Positions 52,175-61,643 are shown, counted from the stretch's first letter. The stretch: 64,000 nt of DNA from Pseudorhizobium xiangyangii (GCF_020531965.1 NZ_JAJAWH010000006.1:62001-126000), one strand, 5' to 3'. Numbers and translations: made by a program. The notes: generated by a model not told the origin, from the sequence alone.

Positions 52175-54259
52175 ATGAAGGCCTGGCACAAACTTTCCCT
52201 GGGCATCGGAACAGGCGCCATCGCCCTGACAGGACTGGCGCTGGGGCTGGAGGCTGCCGACCGCGCGTTTCCCCCACCCTTGGAGAACGTGGGGCTCGTC
52301 TCCGCCGAAGTGCTGGACGCCGATGGTGAGCTGCTCCGTGCGTTCGCTACTCCCGAAGGGCGATGGCGTCTCAGAACCACCGCCGATGATGTCGATCCTC
52401 GTTTTGTCCAGATGCTGATCGCCTATGAAGACCGGCGTTTCCATGAGCACAGCGGTGTCGATCTGCTGGCGATAGGACGTGCGGCGCTTCAGTTTGTCGG
52501 AAACGGGCGCATCGTTTCCGGCGGCTCGACGCTGTCCATGCAGGTGGCGCGGCTGATCGAACCTCGCCAAACGCGTTCTCTCTCGGCAAAGCTGTTGCAG
52601 GCCGTTCGTGCAATCCAGATCGAAATGCGTCTCGACAAGCAGCAGATCCTGGAAGCCTATCTCACCCACGCGCCTTACGGCGGCAATCTGGAGGGTGTAC
52701 GGGCGGCAAGCCTGGCCTATTTCGGCAAGGAGCCTCGGCGGCTGACAGTTGCCGAGGCGGCGCTTCTGGTGGCCCTACCTCAGTCGCCGGAAAACCGTCG
52801 GCCGGATCGCAACTGGAAGCTGGCTGTCGATGCTCGCGGGCGCGTGCTGAGCCGCCCCGCCGTGACAGAGGTGATCGGTGAGGGCGAGGCGGAGCGCGCC
52901 TCGGGCGATCCGGTTCCGAAACGAAGGCTGCAACTGCCGGCACACGCGGCGCACCTAGCCGAAGCCGCGCTCCGAAAGCAGCCCGGTACAATCGAGCACA
53001 GGACCACCTTGCGGAGAAACATCCAGCAGGCGCTGGAGCAGGTGGTCCGTGAGGCGGCGGCAAAGCTTAGTCCCAAAGTGTCTGTCGCCATGATGATGGC
53101 TGATATCACGACTGGTGAGATTGTTGGCGAAGTGGGATCTGCCGATTACTTCGACGCCAGTCGTTCCGGGTGGATCGACATGACCCGCGTCAGCCGGTCA
53201 CCCGGCTCGACCCTGAAGCCCTTCATCTATGGCCTCGCCTTCGAGCAGGGGATCGTATCCCAGGAAACGATCATCGAGGATCGGCCGGCGGATTTCTTCG
53301 GTTATCGCCCGAAGAACTTCGACATGGGTTATCAAGGCGATGTCTCGGTCCGGCAGGCACTGCAATTGTCGCTCAATGTGCCTGCAATCCGGCTGCTGGA
53401 TGTCGTCGGGCCGTCGCGACTGATGATGCGGTTACGGCGTGCCGAGGTAAGACCTTCATTGCCGCCGCATGAGGCACCAGGGCTGGCGATCGGGCTTGGT
53501 GGGGTCGGCATCACGTTGAAGGATCTGCTGCAGGCTTATGCCGCACTTGCCAATGGCGGACAGCCGGTGCGTCTGGGGGATGGGATTGATGGCCAGTCTG
53601 GCGCGATGGAGGGGGAGCCGCTGCTCGAGCCGCAGGCAGCGTGGCATGTAGCCGACATTTTATCCGATGTCCTGCCGCCACAGGGAAGCCCCCGACTGGG
53701 CATCGCTTACAAGACCGGCACGAGCTACGGTTATCGCGACGCCTGGTCCGTCGGTTACGATGGCAGATACGTTCTGGGCGTCTGGGTGGGCCGGCCAGAC
53801 AATGGCGCGGTCCCCGGAATTGCGGGGTACCAGACGGCCGCGCCAATTCTCTTCGAGGCCTTTGCCAAGTCTGGCGTTCCCCATACGCGGCTGCCACCAG
53901 CGCCTCCCGGTATCGGGCGGGTAGCGCAGGCCGAGCTGCCGCTTAGTCAGCGCCGTTTCTCCATGACGGCAAGTGGCCTCATCACGGCATCGGCCCGCGA
54001 GCCTGTCCCTCAGATCGTCTACCCGCCGGAAGGCGCGAAAATCGATCTCGGGGTGACGTCGGCGATCGACCCGATGCCGCTTGCTCTGAAATTGCAGGGG
54101 GGAAGGGCGCCATTCCGCTGGCTTGTCAACGGCCGGCCCCTGGAGGCTGCGTCTCGCCGCCGTACCAGCGAATGGCAACCGGACGGAGCCGGTTATGCCA
54201 CGCTGACGGTTATCGACGCTGCCGGCCGAGCCGCCAGCGTCAGGATTTTCGTGGAGTGA
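52175..54259 (+). CDS. pbpC: Penicillin-binding protein 1C
   Basis: A 694-residue bifunctional peptidoglycan synthase of the PBP1C class. After one N-terminal membrane anchor (about 7-25) comes the glycosyltransferase (GT51) domain, with catalytic E85 in IAYEDRRFHEHSGVD and GGSTLSMQVARL. The transpeptidase domain has S345-T-L-K348 in SPGSTLKPFIYG, SLN in LQLSLNVPAIRLL, and KTG in AYKTGTSYGYRDAWSVGY. The last ~90 residues form the BiPBP_C domain (QIVYPPEGAKIDL, WLVNGRP) specific to PBP1C. It starts one base after the alpha-2-macroglobulin stop. The fixed pairing suggests a joint role in cell-wall repair when the envelope is attacked, an accepted hypothesis rather than proof. Confidence 0.96.
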   Translation: MKAWHKLSLGIGTGAIALTGLALGLEAADRAFPPPLENVGLVSAEVLDADGELLRAFATPEGRWRLRTTADDVDPRFVQMLIAYEDRRFHEHSGVDLLAIGRAALQFVGNGRIVSGGSTLSMQVARLIEPRQTRSLSAKLLQAVRAIQIEMRLDKQQILEAYLTHAPYGGNLEGVRAASLAYFGKEPRRLTVAEAALLVALPQSPENRRPDRNWKLAVDARGRVLSRPAVTEVIGEGEAERASGDPVPKRRLQLPAHAAHLAEAALRKQPGTIEHRTTLRRNIQQALEQVVREAAAKLSPKVSVAMMMADITTGEIVGEVGSADYFDASRSGWIDMTRVSRSPGSTLKPFIYGLAFEQGIVSQETIIEDRPADFFGYRPKNFDMGYQGDVSVRQALQLSLNVPAIRLLDVVGPSRLMMRLRRAEVRPSLPPHEAPGLAIGLGGVGITLKDLLQAYAALANGGQPVRLGDGIDGQSGAMEGEPLLEPQAAWHVADILSDVLPPQGSPRLGIAYKTGTSYGYRDAWSVGYDGRYVLGVWVGRPDNGAVPGIAGYQTAAPILFEAFAKSGVPHTRLPPAPPGIGRVAQAELPLSQRRFSMTASGLITASAREPVPQIVYPPEGAKIDLGVTSAIDPMPLALKLQGGRAPFRWLVNGRPLEAASRRRTSEWQPDGAGYATLTVIDAAGRAASVRIFVE

Positions 54260-54295
54260 GTGCTCCACCTACCCTTCAAGGGCAGGATGAATGCA

Positions 54296-55162
54296 TCAGG
54301 CGGCGCTCGCCGCCTTCTTTCTGGCTACACGTTCCCGGATGGATTCGACGTCCGCCCGCGGCGTCGCCTTGAACAGCGTACGCGTGTAGTCGTGCTTCGG
54401 ATCCGAGAAAACCTCGTCGCGTGTGCCGTATTCGACGGCCTCGCCAAAATACATCACCATGACTTCGTCAGCGATGTAGCGCACCACAGAGAGGTCGTGG
54501 CTGATGAAGACATAGGTGAGGTCGAACTCGTCCTGCAGGTCGGCCAACAGGTTCAGTACCTGGGCCTGGACCGAAAGGTCGAGTGCCGAGACAGGCTCGT
54601 CCAGCACCAGCAGCTTCGGGTTCAGCATCAGCGCGCGCGCGATGGCGATACGCTGGCGCTGGCCGCCGGAGAACATGTGCGGGTAACGGTTGTAATGCTC
54701 CGGGCCGAGGCCGACCTTGATCAACATCTCCGCGGCGCGTTCACGCCGTTCCGCGGCTGACATCTTCGTGTTGATCGCCAGAGGCTCACCGAGCACATCG
54801 CCGATCTTCTGGCGAGGGTTCAGCGAACCATAGGGATTCTGGAATATGATCTGCACCTTCTGGCGCATTTCGTGGGACAGATGGCCGGGACGCGTATCGA
54901 CCTTCTTGCCGTCGATCAGAAGTTCGCCAGCGGTCGGCTCGTCTATGAAGGTGATCATGCGAGCAAGAGTGGATTTGCCGCAGCCGCTCTCGCCGACGAT
55001 GGCCAACGTCTTGCCGCGCTCCAGCTTGAAGGACACGCCCTTGACCGCATGGACGGTCTTCTTCGGCTTCATGAAGCCGGCCGGCAGTTCGTAGTCGCGC
55101 TTGATGTCGCGCACTTCGAGCATGGTGTTATCGGTCATGATATCGCTCTTTGTCTCCATCAT
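54296..55162 (-). CDS. dppF: Dipeptide/oligopeptide ABC transporter ATPase (DppF-like)
   Basis: A 288-residue ABC ATPase of the peptide/nickel importer family, second of the two nucleotide-binding subunits. Walker A is GESGCGKSTLARM, the Q loop is IFQNPYGSLNPRQ, the signature is FSGGQRQRIAIARAL, Walker B is LLVLDEPVSALD and the H loop is VFISHDL. Its ATG overlaps the dppD stop (ATGA), with another ATG immediately after. It is the last gene of the operon and ends 36 bp from the convergent pbpC. The C-terminal oligopeptide extension typical of OppF (about 235-288, with HDYTRTLFKATP) is present. Confidence 0.93.
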   Translation of the reverse strand: MMETKSDIMTDNTMLEVRDIKRDYELPAGFMKPKKTVHAVKGVSFKLERGKTLAIVGESGCGKSTLARMITFIDEPTAGELLIDGKKVDTRPGHLSHEMRQKVQIIFQNPYGSLNPRQKIGDVLGEPLAINTKMSAAERRERAAEMLIKVGLGPEHYNRYPHMFSGGQRQRIAIARALMLNPKLLVLDEPVSALDLSVQAQVLNLLADLQDEFDLTYVFISHDLSVVRYIADEVMVMYFGEAVEYGTRDEVFSDPKHDYTRTLFKATPRADVESIRERVARKKAASAA

Positions 55163-56016
55163 GCGTGTGCCTCCGGTGCGGGTTCCGGATTGCCGTCGAA
55201 GAAGGCGGAGACGGTGGTCAGGCGGTCGCCGGTCGCATTCTCCGGCAGAGCTGCCAGCAGCGCCTTCGTGTAGTTGCTCTTCGGGCTTTCGAACAGGGAA
55301 AGCACGTCAGCTTCTTCCATCTTGCGGCCCTTGTACTGCACGACGACGCGGTCGGCGGTTTCGGCCACAACGCCCATGTCGTGAGTGATCATGATCAGGC
55401 CCATGCCGTTCTTGGCCTGCAGCGACATGATGAGATCGAGGATCTGCTTCTGGATCGTCACGTCGAGCGCGGTGGTGGGCTCGTCGGCGATCAAGAGCTT
55501 CGGATCGCAGGCAATCGCGATGGCGATCATCACGCGCTGGCACTGGCCGCCCGACATCTGGTGCGGGAAGCTGTTGAGGCGCTCTTCCGGGTCTGGCAGG
55601 CCGACCAGGCGAAACAGTTCGATCGCCCGCTCGCGACGAGCCTTCTTGTCGAGACCGAGGTGGATACGCAGCACTTCCTCGATCTGGTAGCCGACCGTGA
55701 AGCACGGGTTGAGGCTGGCGACCGGCTCCTGGAAGATCATCGCGATATCCTTGCCGATCAGCTTGCGGCGCTCGGCAGGGCTGAGTTTCTGGATATCCTT
55801 GCCTTCGAAGAGTATGCGGTCGGCGGTAATCTTCGCCGTCCAGGGCAGCAGGCCCATCACCGCCAGCATCGAGACTGACTTGCCGGAGCCGGATTCTCCG
55901 ACGATCGCCAAGACTTCACCCTTTTCAACGGTGATCGAGACGCCGTCGACTGCCCTGAACCATCCCGTTGAGGTTTCGAATTCGACGGTGAGATTGTCGA
56001 TTTGCAGAAGTGCCAT
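55159..56016 (-). CDS. dppD: Dipeptide/oligopeptide ABC transporter ATPase (DppD-like)
   Basis: A 285-residue ABC ATPase and partner of DppF. Walker A is [17 protein letters not shown], the Q loop is [17 protein letters not shown], the signature is [16 protein letters not shown], Walker B is [12 protein letters not shown], and the H loop is [11 protein letters not shown]. The KSV and SGGQCQR forms are the normal DppD variants. It starts 2 bp after the dppC stop and overlaps dppF by four bases, giving tight coupling. The C-terminus is somewhat shorter than E. coli DppD (about 327 residues), mainly in the post-NBD peptide-family extension, though [11 protein letters not shown] is present. Confidence 0.93.
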   Translation of the reverse strand: MALLQIDNLTVEFETSTGWFRAVDGVSITVEKGEVLAIVGESGSGKSVSMLAVMGLLPWTAKITADRILFEGKDIQKLSPAERRKLIGKDIAMIFQEPVASLNPCFTVGYQIEEVLRIHLGLDKKARRERAIELFRLVGLPDPEERLNSFPHQMSGGQCQRVMIAIAIACDPKLLIADEPTTALDVTIQKQILDLIMSLQAKNGMGLIMITHDMGVVAETADRVVVQYKGRKMEEADVLSLFESPKSNYTKALLAALPENATGDRLTTVSAFFDGNPEPAPEAHA

Positions 56017-56018
56017 GA

Positions 56019-56942
56019 TCAGGACCTCTTCAGTTTCGGGTCAAGCGCATCGCGCAAGCCGTCGCCCATCAGGTTGATGGCAAGAACGGTGATGAGGATG
56101 GCTAGGCCCGGGAAGGTGACAACCCACCACGCGCGCAGGATGAACTCGCGGGCTTCGGCCAGCATCGTGCCCCATTCGGGCGCAGGCGGCTGCGCGCCCA
56201 TTCCGAGGAAGCCGAGCGCTGCGGCGTCCAGGATCGCGTTCGAGAAAGACAGCGTTGCCTGGACGATCAGCGGTGCCATGCAGTTTGGCAGGATGGTGCG
56301 GAACATCAGGCGGAACGGGCCCGCACCGGCGAGGCGTGACGCCGTCACGTAATCGCGGGACTTTTCCGCCATAACGGCGGCGCGGGTCAGGCGCACGAAA
56401 TGCGGCTGAAGGGTAATCGCGATCGCGATCATGCCGTTGGTCAGGCTCGGACCGAGGATCGCAACGAGCACCAGCGCCAGAAGCAGTGACGGGAAGGCGA
56501 GGATGATGTCCATCAGTCGCATGATGACGGTATCGATCCAGCCACGGTAGTAACCGGCGATCAGGCCGACCAGGATACCGCCCACCAGCGAAAGCGTCGT
56601 CACGAAAACGCCGATAAACAGCGAGTACTGCGCTCCGTAGATCAGACGCGAAAGAATGTCGCGACCGACGGGATCTGTGCCGAGAAGGAAGGTGGTGTTG
56701 CCCCCCTCGATCCACGCGGGGGGCACGAGGATGGCGTCACGATACTGTTGGAACGGCGAGTGCGGCGCGATCACTGATGCGAAAACAGCGACAAACACGA
56801 GTGCGACGAAAACAAACAGGCCGATGACGGCGCCGCGGTTTTCGGAGAAGTAGAACCAGAACTCCTTGAGCATCTGGCGTCGTAGCGCCGCGCTCGAGAG
56901 GACTTGCGGAGAGTTGTCGATATCTGTGATGGTATCGGCCAT
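56019..56942 (-). CDS. dppC: Dipeptide ABC transporter permease (DppC-like)
   Basis: A 307-residue inner-membrane permease with six predicted helices. The N-terminal OppC-type segment (EFWFYFSENRGAVIGLFVFVALVF) precedes LLGTDPVGRDILSRLIYGAQ, and the EAA loop is ASRLAGAGPFRLMFRTILPNCMAP. The C-terminal part has LDAAALGFLGMGAQPPAPEWGTML and PGLAILITVLAINLMGDGLRDALDPK, both highly conserved in DppC. AAGGAGA is 7 nt before the ATG, 14 bp after the dppB stop. Confidence 0.95.
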   Translation of the reverse strand: MADTITDIDNSPQVLSSAALRRQMLKEFWFYFSENRGAVIGLFVFVALVFVAVFASVIAPHSPFQQYRDAILVPPAWIEGGNTTFLLGTDPVGRDILSRLIYGAQYSLFIGVFVTTLSLVGGILVGLIAGYYRGWIDTVIMRLMDIILAFPSLLLALVLVAILGPSLTNGMIAIAITLQPHFVRLTRAAVMAEKSRDYVTASRLAGAGPFRLMFRTILPNCMAPLIVQATLSFSNAILDAAALGFLGMGAQPPAPEWGTMLAEAREFILRAWWVVTFPGLAILITVLAINLMGDGLRDALDPKLKRS

Positions 56943-56956
56943 GGGATTTTCTCCTT

Positions 56957-57961
56957 CTAGTGCCGGATACGAGGATTGATCAGGCCGTAGAGCAGATCAA
57001 CTATGAGATTGACGATCATGATGATGCCCGCGATCAGCAGAAGGCCACCCTGGATAACCGGGTAGTCTCGCCTGAATACGCTATCGACCATCCACTTGCC
57101 GATGCCCGGCCAGGAGAAGATCGTCTCGGTCAGGATTGCGCCCGCCAGCATGACGCCGATCTGCAGGCCGATCGTTGTGATCACCGGGATCATGGCGTTA
57201 CGCAAAGCGTGGATGCCGACGACGCGGAAGGGTGAAAGTCCCTTGGCGCGGGCCGTGCGGACATAGTCCTCGGACAGCACTTCCAGCATTGCCGACCGTG
57301 TCTGGCGTGCGATAACAGCCAGAGGAATCGTGGCCAGCACGATTGATGGCAATGCGAGGTGGCTGATTGCCGACATGAAGGCACCCTTCTGGCCCGACAG
57401 CAGCGAGTCAATCAGCATGAAGCCGGTGACTGGCGGGAAGAAGTACATCAGCGATATACGACCCGACACCGGGAACCATTGCAGCGTGCCGGAGAAGAAT
57501 ATGATCAGCAGAAGGCCCCACCAGAAGATCGGCATGGAATAGCCGACGAGGGCAATACCCATGAGGGTCTGGTCGAAGAAGGAGCCCCGCTTGATCGCCG
57601 CGATCACGCCTGCCGGAACGCCAATGGCGATGGCGAGGATGATTGCGCAGAACGAGAGCTCGACCGTGGCAGGAAACAGTGCCCAGAACTGGCCGAGAAT
57701 AGGCGTCTTGGAGACAATGGAAGTACCGAAGTCCCCGGTCAGCACACCGCCGAGGTAATCGAAATACTGTATGACCATCGGCCGATCGAGACCGAGTTGC
57801 GCGCTGATCTGTGCATGACGTTCGGGAGACATCACGCGCTCGCCAGACAGCAGTGCGACGGGGTCACCAGGCAGAAGCCGGATGAAGGAGAAAGCAATAA
57901 TTGAAACCCCGATAAAAGTCGGGATCAGAACGGCGAGACGCCGCAGGAGAAAGCCGAACAT
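56957..57961 (-). CDS. dppB: Dipeptide ABC transporter permease (DppB-like)
   Basis: A 334-residue inner-membrane permease. It begins MFGFLLRRLAVLIPTFIGVS with the first helix, followed by FIRLLPGDPVALL, LGLDRPMVIQYFDYLGGVLTGDFG (about residues 55-78) and the helices of the core domain. The EAA loop is YVRTARAKGLSPFRVVGIHALRNAMIPV. LAGAILTETIFSWPGIGKWMVDSVF and a C-terminus of LYGLINPRIRH are typical. AGAAGG is 7 nt before the ATG. It lies 156 bp after the dppA stop; the interval contains a terminator-like hairpin. Confidence 0.96.
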   Translation of the reverse strand: MFGFLLRRLAVLIPTFIGVSIIAFSFIRLLPGDPVALLSGERVMSPERHAQISAQLGLDRPMVIQYFDYLGGVLTGDFGTSIVSKTPILGQFWALFPATVELSFCAIILAIAIGVPAGVIAAIKRGSFFDQTLMGIALVGYSMPIFWWGLLLIIFFSGTLQWFPVSGRISLMYFFPPVTGFMLIDSLLSGQKGAFMSAISHLALPSIVLATIPLAVIARQTRSAMLEVLSEDYVRTARAKGLSPFRVVGIHALRNAMIPVITTIGLQIGVMLAGAILTETIFSWPGIGKWMVDSVFRRDYPVIQGGLLLIAGIIMIVNLIVDLLYGLINPRIRH

Positions 57962-58062
57962 AGGAAACCTTCTGTGTCCTTGAGCCGTGGCGGGTCGGTG
58001 TCAGATTCCGCAAACGGCGCTTGAAGTGGTTTCACTTCATTTTTTATTTGGCCTCATAAAGC

Positions 58063-58095
58063 AAAAGCCGCGGGAAACGCAACGCGCCCCGCGGC
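58063..58095 (-). terminator. Intra-operon terminator/attenuator between dppA and dppB
   Basis: On the minus strand, GCCGCGGG (58095-58088) pairs with CCCGCGGC (58074-58067) around a 13-nt loop and is followed by TTTTGC. It begins 22 bp after the dppA stop. Such hairpins after binding-protein genes commonly cause partial termination or stabilise the upstream message, giving more DppA than permease. Confidence 0.8.
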
Positions 58096-58117
58096 AATTT
58101 AGCCTTTTCAGAGGCGA

Positions 58118-59713
58118 TTACTCAGCTATATCGACGCTTTCGAAGGTGAAATCGCCGAGCGGGCTCTGAACGAAGCCCGATACTTCCTTGCGCATAGGAA
58201 CGATCGACAGCGAGTGATCGATCGTTGCCCAAGGCGCATCCTTCTTGAAGATTACCTGTGCTTGTTCGTACAGCTCAGCGCGCTCTTCCTGGTCGGCAGT
58301 AATCTTTGCCTTCTTTACCAGATCGTCGAATTCCTGGTTGCACCACTGCGCGCGGTTGTTGCCGCCAACGGCGTTGCAGCCCAGCAGGGTGTCGAGGAAG
58401 TTGTCCGGGTCACCGTTATCACCAGTCCAGCCGAGGATGACGGCGCCGTCGCGATCCTTGGCCTTCGAGCGGTCAAGATATTCGGCCCACTCGTAGGAAA
58501 CGATCTCGACGTTGACGCCGATCTTGGCGAAGTCATCCTGGATGATTTCGGCCGAGCGACGAGCGTTCAGCATGTAAGGACGCGAAACAGGCATGGCCCA
58601 GATCTTCATGGAGAGGTTCTGAACGCCTGCTTCTTCGAGCATTTTCTTGGCGGCATCGAGATCGTAGCTGTCGTCCTCGATGGCGTCGTTGTAGGACCAC
58701 ATTGTCGGCGGGATCGGGTTCTTCGCCGGCGTTGCCATGCCCTGGAAGACGGCATCGACGATTGCCTGCTTGTTGATTGCCTTGTTCAGCGCCTTGCGAA
58801 CTTCAGGCTTGTCGAACGGAGCCTGCGTCGTGTTGTAGGCCAGGTAGGCGACGTTCAGGCCTTCCTGCTCCAGAACCGTCAGGTTCTCGTCGGACTTCAT
58901 GGACTCGACGTCAGCTGCGTTCGGGAACGGCATCAGGTGGCATTCGCCAGCCTTCAGCTTCTGGTAGCGAACGGCGGCATCCGTGGTGATCGCAAAAACG
59001 AGATCGTCGATCTTCGGTGCGCCACCCCAGTAGTCGGGGTTTGCCTTGTAGCGGATAACGGCATCCTGCTGATAGGCGACGAAGGAGAACGGACCGGTGC
59101 CGATAGGCGCCTGGTTCAGCTTTTCCTTGGTGCCTGCAGCTTCCAGGCTGTCGGCATATTCCTTCGATACGATCGAAGCGAAGGGCATGGCGAGGTTGGC
59201 AAGGAAGGGTGCCTCCGGACGGTTCAGCGTGAACTTGACCGTCGTGTCGTCGACCTTTTCAATCGACTTGATCAGTTCCGGGAAGCCCATGCCGGCAGAA
59301 TATTCCCAGGCCGTGCCTGGCAGATACTGGTTCCACGGGTTGTCGCTCTTCAACTGACGTTCGAAGGACAGGATCACGTCGTCAGCGTTGAGGGCGCGGG
59401 TCGGCGTGAAGAATTCGGTCGTGTGGAACTTCACGTCAGGACGGAGCTTGAAGGTATAGACCGTACCGTCTTCGGAAATTTCCCAGCTTTCTGCGAGGCC
59501 GGCAACCGGCTTGGTGGTGCCGGGTTCGAACTCGAGCAGACGGCTGTAGACCGGATGCGCAGAAGCATCGAAGGTGGTGCCGGCGGTGTAGAGGCCGGGG
59601 TCGAAGCCTTCCGGTGAACCTTCCGAGCAATAGACGAAGGTCTTGGCGCTTGCGGCGCTTGCAAAGAAAGTTGCCGACAGCAAGGCTGCTGCAATGGCGA
59701 TCTTGTGTTTCAC
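58118..59713 (-). CDS. dppA: Dipeptide ABC transporter substrate-binding protein (DppA-like)
   Basis: A 531-residue periplasmic peptide-binding protein (SBP family 5). The start is GTG 59713, giving MKHKIAIAAALLSATFFASAASA as signal peptide (cleaved about residue 23, before KTFVYCSEGSPEGFDP). GGGAG lies 8 nt upstream; the open frame runs 33 codons further but that sequence has no signal-peptide form. Mature blocks are FDASAHPVYSRLLEF, AESWEISEDGTVYTFKLRPDVKFH, ADDVILSFERQ and GTGPFSFVAYQQDAVIRYKANPDYWG (about residues 185-210). Length is close to E. coli DppA (535 residues). DppA-type proteins bind dipeptides, haem or delta-aminolevulinate; specificity here is untested. It heads the dppABCDF operon. 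Confidence 0.95.
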   Translation of the reverse strand: MKHKIAIAAALLSATFFASAASAKTFVYCSEGSPEGFDPGLYTAGTTFDASAHPVYSRLLEFEPGTTKPVAGLAESWEISEDGTVYTFKLRPDVKFHTTEFFTPTRALNADDVILSFERQLKSDNPWNQYLPGTAWEYSAGMGFPELIKSIEKVDDTTVKFTLNRPEAPFLANLAMPFASIVSKEYADSLEAAGTKEKLNQAPIGTGPFSFVAYQQDAVIRYKANPDYWGGAPKIDDLVFAITTDAAVRYQKLKAGECHLMPFPNAADVESMKSDENLTVLEQEGLNVAYLAYNTTQAPFDKPEVRKALNKAINKQAIVDAVFQGMATPAKNPIPPTMWSYNDAIEDDSYDLDAAKKMLEEAGVQNLSMKIWAMPVSRPYMLNARRSAEIIQDDFAKIGVNVEIVSYEWAEYLDRSKAKDRDGAVILGWTGDNGDPDNFLDTLLGCNAVGGNNRAQWCNQEFDDLVKKAKITADQEERAELYEQAQVIFKKDAPWATIDHSLSIVPMRKEVSGFVQSPLGDFTFESVDIAE

Positions 59714-60209
59714 GGGTTTACTCCCAGTTCTCTTGGCCGGCATCCCGCCGGACCCGATTGATGTCGTTCTGACGATGCGTCTCCGCATCCGATGTGCGTC
59801 TTTCTTCTTCACCTCCTGCCGGCCGAGCCATGCTCAACCGACGATCAAGCTTTTACCCCTTTGAGGCAGCCGCGGAAAGATCGGCGGGCCACCCCATTTT
59901 TCCACCAGCGTGTTCTCACGCCGATTTCCGGCTGTCCGTCATCTGATGGAACGTTGTGCCTCAGATCGCTCTCAACCTGCAGAGTTTTGCCTTAATTGGG
60001 TAAAACTTTGGAAATTGCGGCCAGACCGTGGCGCGGGAGCATAGCGATTAAGACGTGCTTGTCGAGATGCTACCTTAAAGGCGCGATGACATGCTCTGGC
60101 TGATGCTGAACAAGTGGTTCAGAGCTGAGGCTTTTGAGTGCTGCATTTGCGGCTATCGCCGAATGAGTCTACGGGTTTCGGCAATGCATTGCAGCAAAGG
60201 CGACGTGTC
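59714..60209. other. Divergent promoter region between dppA and the M20 amidohydrolase gene
   Basis: About 500 bp without a supported gene, carrying the promoters of two divergent units. An AT-rich inverted repeat at 59983-60007 (AGTTTTGCC, 7-nt spacer TTAATTG, GGTAAAACT; eight of nine pairs) could be an operator. No regulator gene is adjacent, so its ligand protein cannot be guessed. Confidence 0.5.
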
Positions 60210-61643
60210 ATGACAGTAGGCATTTCCAATCATCCGCTGGTCTGGGATCTGGTCGAGCGAAAGAGAGACGCGTTCGTGGACCTGAGCGATCGTGTATGGG
60301 AGACGCCGGAGACCTGCTACATGGAGACCCAGTCGGCCGCGGCACATCGGCAGATGCTCGCGACGCAAGGTTTCCGTATCACCGACAACGTCGCCAGTAT
60401 TCCGACAGCGCTGGTTGGTGAGGCAGGGGACGGCGGTCCGGTGATCGCCTTCCTGGGAGAATACGACGCCCTTGCCGGTCTAAGCCAGAAGTCGGGCGCT
60501 GTCGCGCATGAGCCGCTGATAGCCGGTGCAAACGGCCATGGCTGCGGCCACAATCTTCTTGGCTCGGCTTCTCTTCTGGCGGCTACGGCGATGAAGGACT
60601 GGTTGGAGCAGACGGGCACTCCTGGCCGCGTTCGCTATTACGGGTGTCCGGCAGAGGAAGGCGGAGCTGCCAAGGCCTTCATGGTCCGCGCTGGCGCCTT
60701 CGACGATGTCGATATCGCGATCAGCTGGCATCCGAGCAATTTTGCGGGCGTCCAGCGAGAAACGTCACTTGCCAACTGCCGGATCGATTTCGAGTTCTTC
60801 GGCCGTGCGGCGCATGCGGCAGCCGTGCCGGAACTCGGCCGCAGTTCCCTGGATGCAGTCGAGTTGATGAGCGTCGGCGTCAATTATATGCGCGAGCACA
60901 TGCACTCTGATTGCCGCATCCACTATGCAGTTCTGGACAGCGGCGGCATTTCGCCGAATGTGGTGCAGGCGTATGCCAAGGTGCGGTACGTGGTTCGCGC
61001 TCCTGACCTCTCCGGCCTGTTCGCATTGATCGAGAGGGTCAAGAAGGTCGCCGAAGGTGCGGCGTTGATGACGGAAACCAGGATGGAAAGCACTGTTCTG
61101 GCGGGTGTGTCCAACCTGATCGTCAACACGCCGCTTATGGACGCGATGCAAGGTGTATGGGAAAGCCTTGGTCCTGCTGCCTTCGATCAGGCCGATATCG
61201 CTTTTGCGGAGCAGATACGTGCCACCCTTACGCCCGAAGATATTGCAGCAAGCTGGAATCAGGAGCGTCTCGACCAAAGGGATATTCCGCTTACCGACTT
61301 CATCCTGCCGCCGCACAACGAGGTGCGCCAGATGGGCGGTTCGACGGATGTCGGTGATGTCAGCTGGGTCGTTCCGACCGTCCAGGCATATGGGCCTACC
61401 CTAGCGATCGGTACGCAGCTCCACACATGGCAAGTGGTGGCGCAAGGCCAGAGCCCCCTTGCGCACAAGGGAATGGTAGCGACAGCCAAAGTAATGGCGG
61501 CGACAGGATTGGCTGCCCTGCAAAGTGCGGATTTGCGCGAGGCCGCGTGGGTCGACCTGAAGCGTCGCCGAAAGGGGCAGGACTACATCAGCCCGATCCC
61601 GGAAGGTGCCGAGCCGCCTGTCGCGGCGATGACCGTGAAATAA
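60210..61643 (+). CDS. M20-family amidohydrolase, AbgB-like
   Basis: A 477-residue zinc-dependent M20D peptidase/amidohydrolase resembling AbgB, the subunit of p-aminobenzoyl-glutamate hydrolase (481 residues in E. coli). Metal-site blocks are FLGEYDALAGL, GANGHGCGHNLLGSASLLAA and YGCPAEEGGAAKAFMV; dimerisation/lid residues lie in FEFFGRAAHAAAVPELGRSSLDA, and the C-terminal metal-binding segment is IGTQLHTWQVVAQGQS. No signal peptide is seen, so it is cytoplasmic. ATG 60210 has AAGG 9 nt upstream; the longer frame adds 24 non-family residues. Beside a divergent dipeptide importer and before an aminotransferase, it may hydrolyse an imported N-acyl or peptide-linked amino acid; that is inference. 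Confidence 0.9.
   Translation: MTVGISNHPLVWDLVERKRDAFVDLSDRVWETPETCYMETQSAAAHRQMLATQGFRITDNVASIPTALVGEAGDGGPVIAFLGEYDALAGLSQKSGAVAHEPLIAGANGHGCGHNLLGSASLLAATAMKDWLEQTGTPGRVRYYGCPAEEGGAAKAFMVRAGAFDDVDIAISWHPSNFAGVQRETSLANCRIDFEFFGRAAHAAAVPELGRSSLDAVELMSVGVNYMREHMHSDCRIHYAVLDSGGISPNVVQAYAKVRYVVRAPDLSGLFALIERVKKVAEGAALMTETRMESTVLAGVSNLIVNTPLMDAMQGVWESLGPAAFDQADIAFAEQIRATLTPEDIAASWNQERLDQRDIPLTDFILPPHNEVRQMGGSTDVGDVSWVVPTVQAYGPTLAIGTQLHTWQVVAQGQSPLAHKGMVATAKVMAATGLAALQSADLREAAWVDLKRRRKGQDYISPIPEGAEPPVAAMTVK

Noticed and set aside
58023-58046. GAAGTG-GTTT-CACTTC followed by a T run on the plus strand
   Set aside because: Looks like a small plus-strand terminator, but no plus-strand transcript is expected there; the stem is only 6 bp, so it was not listed as a feature.
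58214-59617. 467-codon plus-strand open frame opposite dppA
   Set aside because: Antisense shadow of a well-defined binding protein.
59714-59812. N-terminal extension of DppA
   Set aside because: Arg/Lys-rich stretch that would hide the signal peptide; GTG 59713 has a good ribosome site and gives the normal length.
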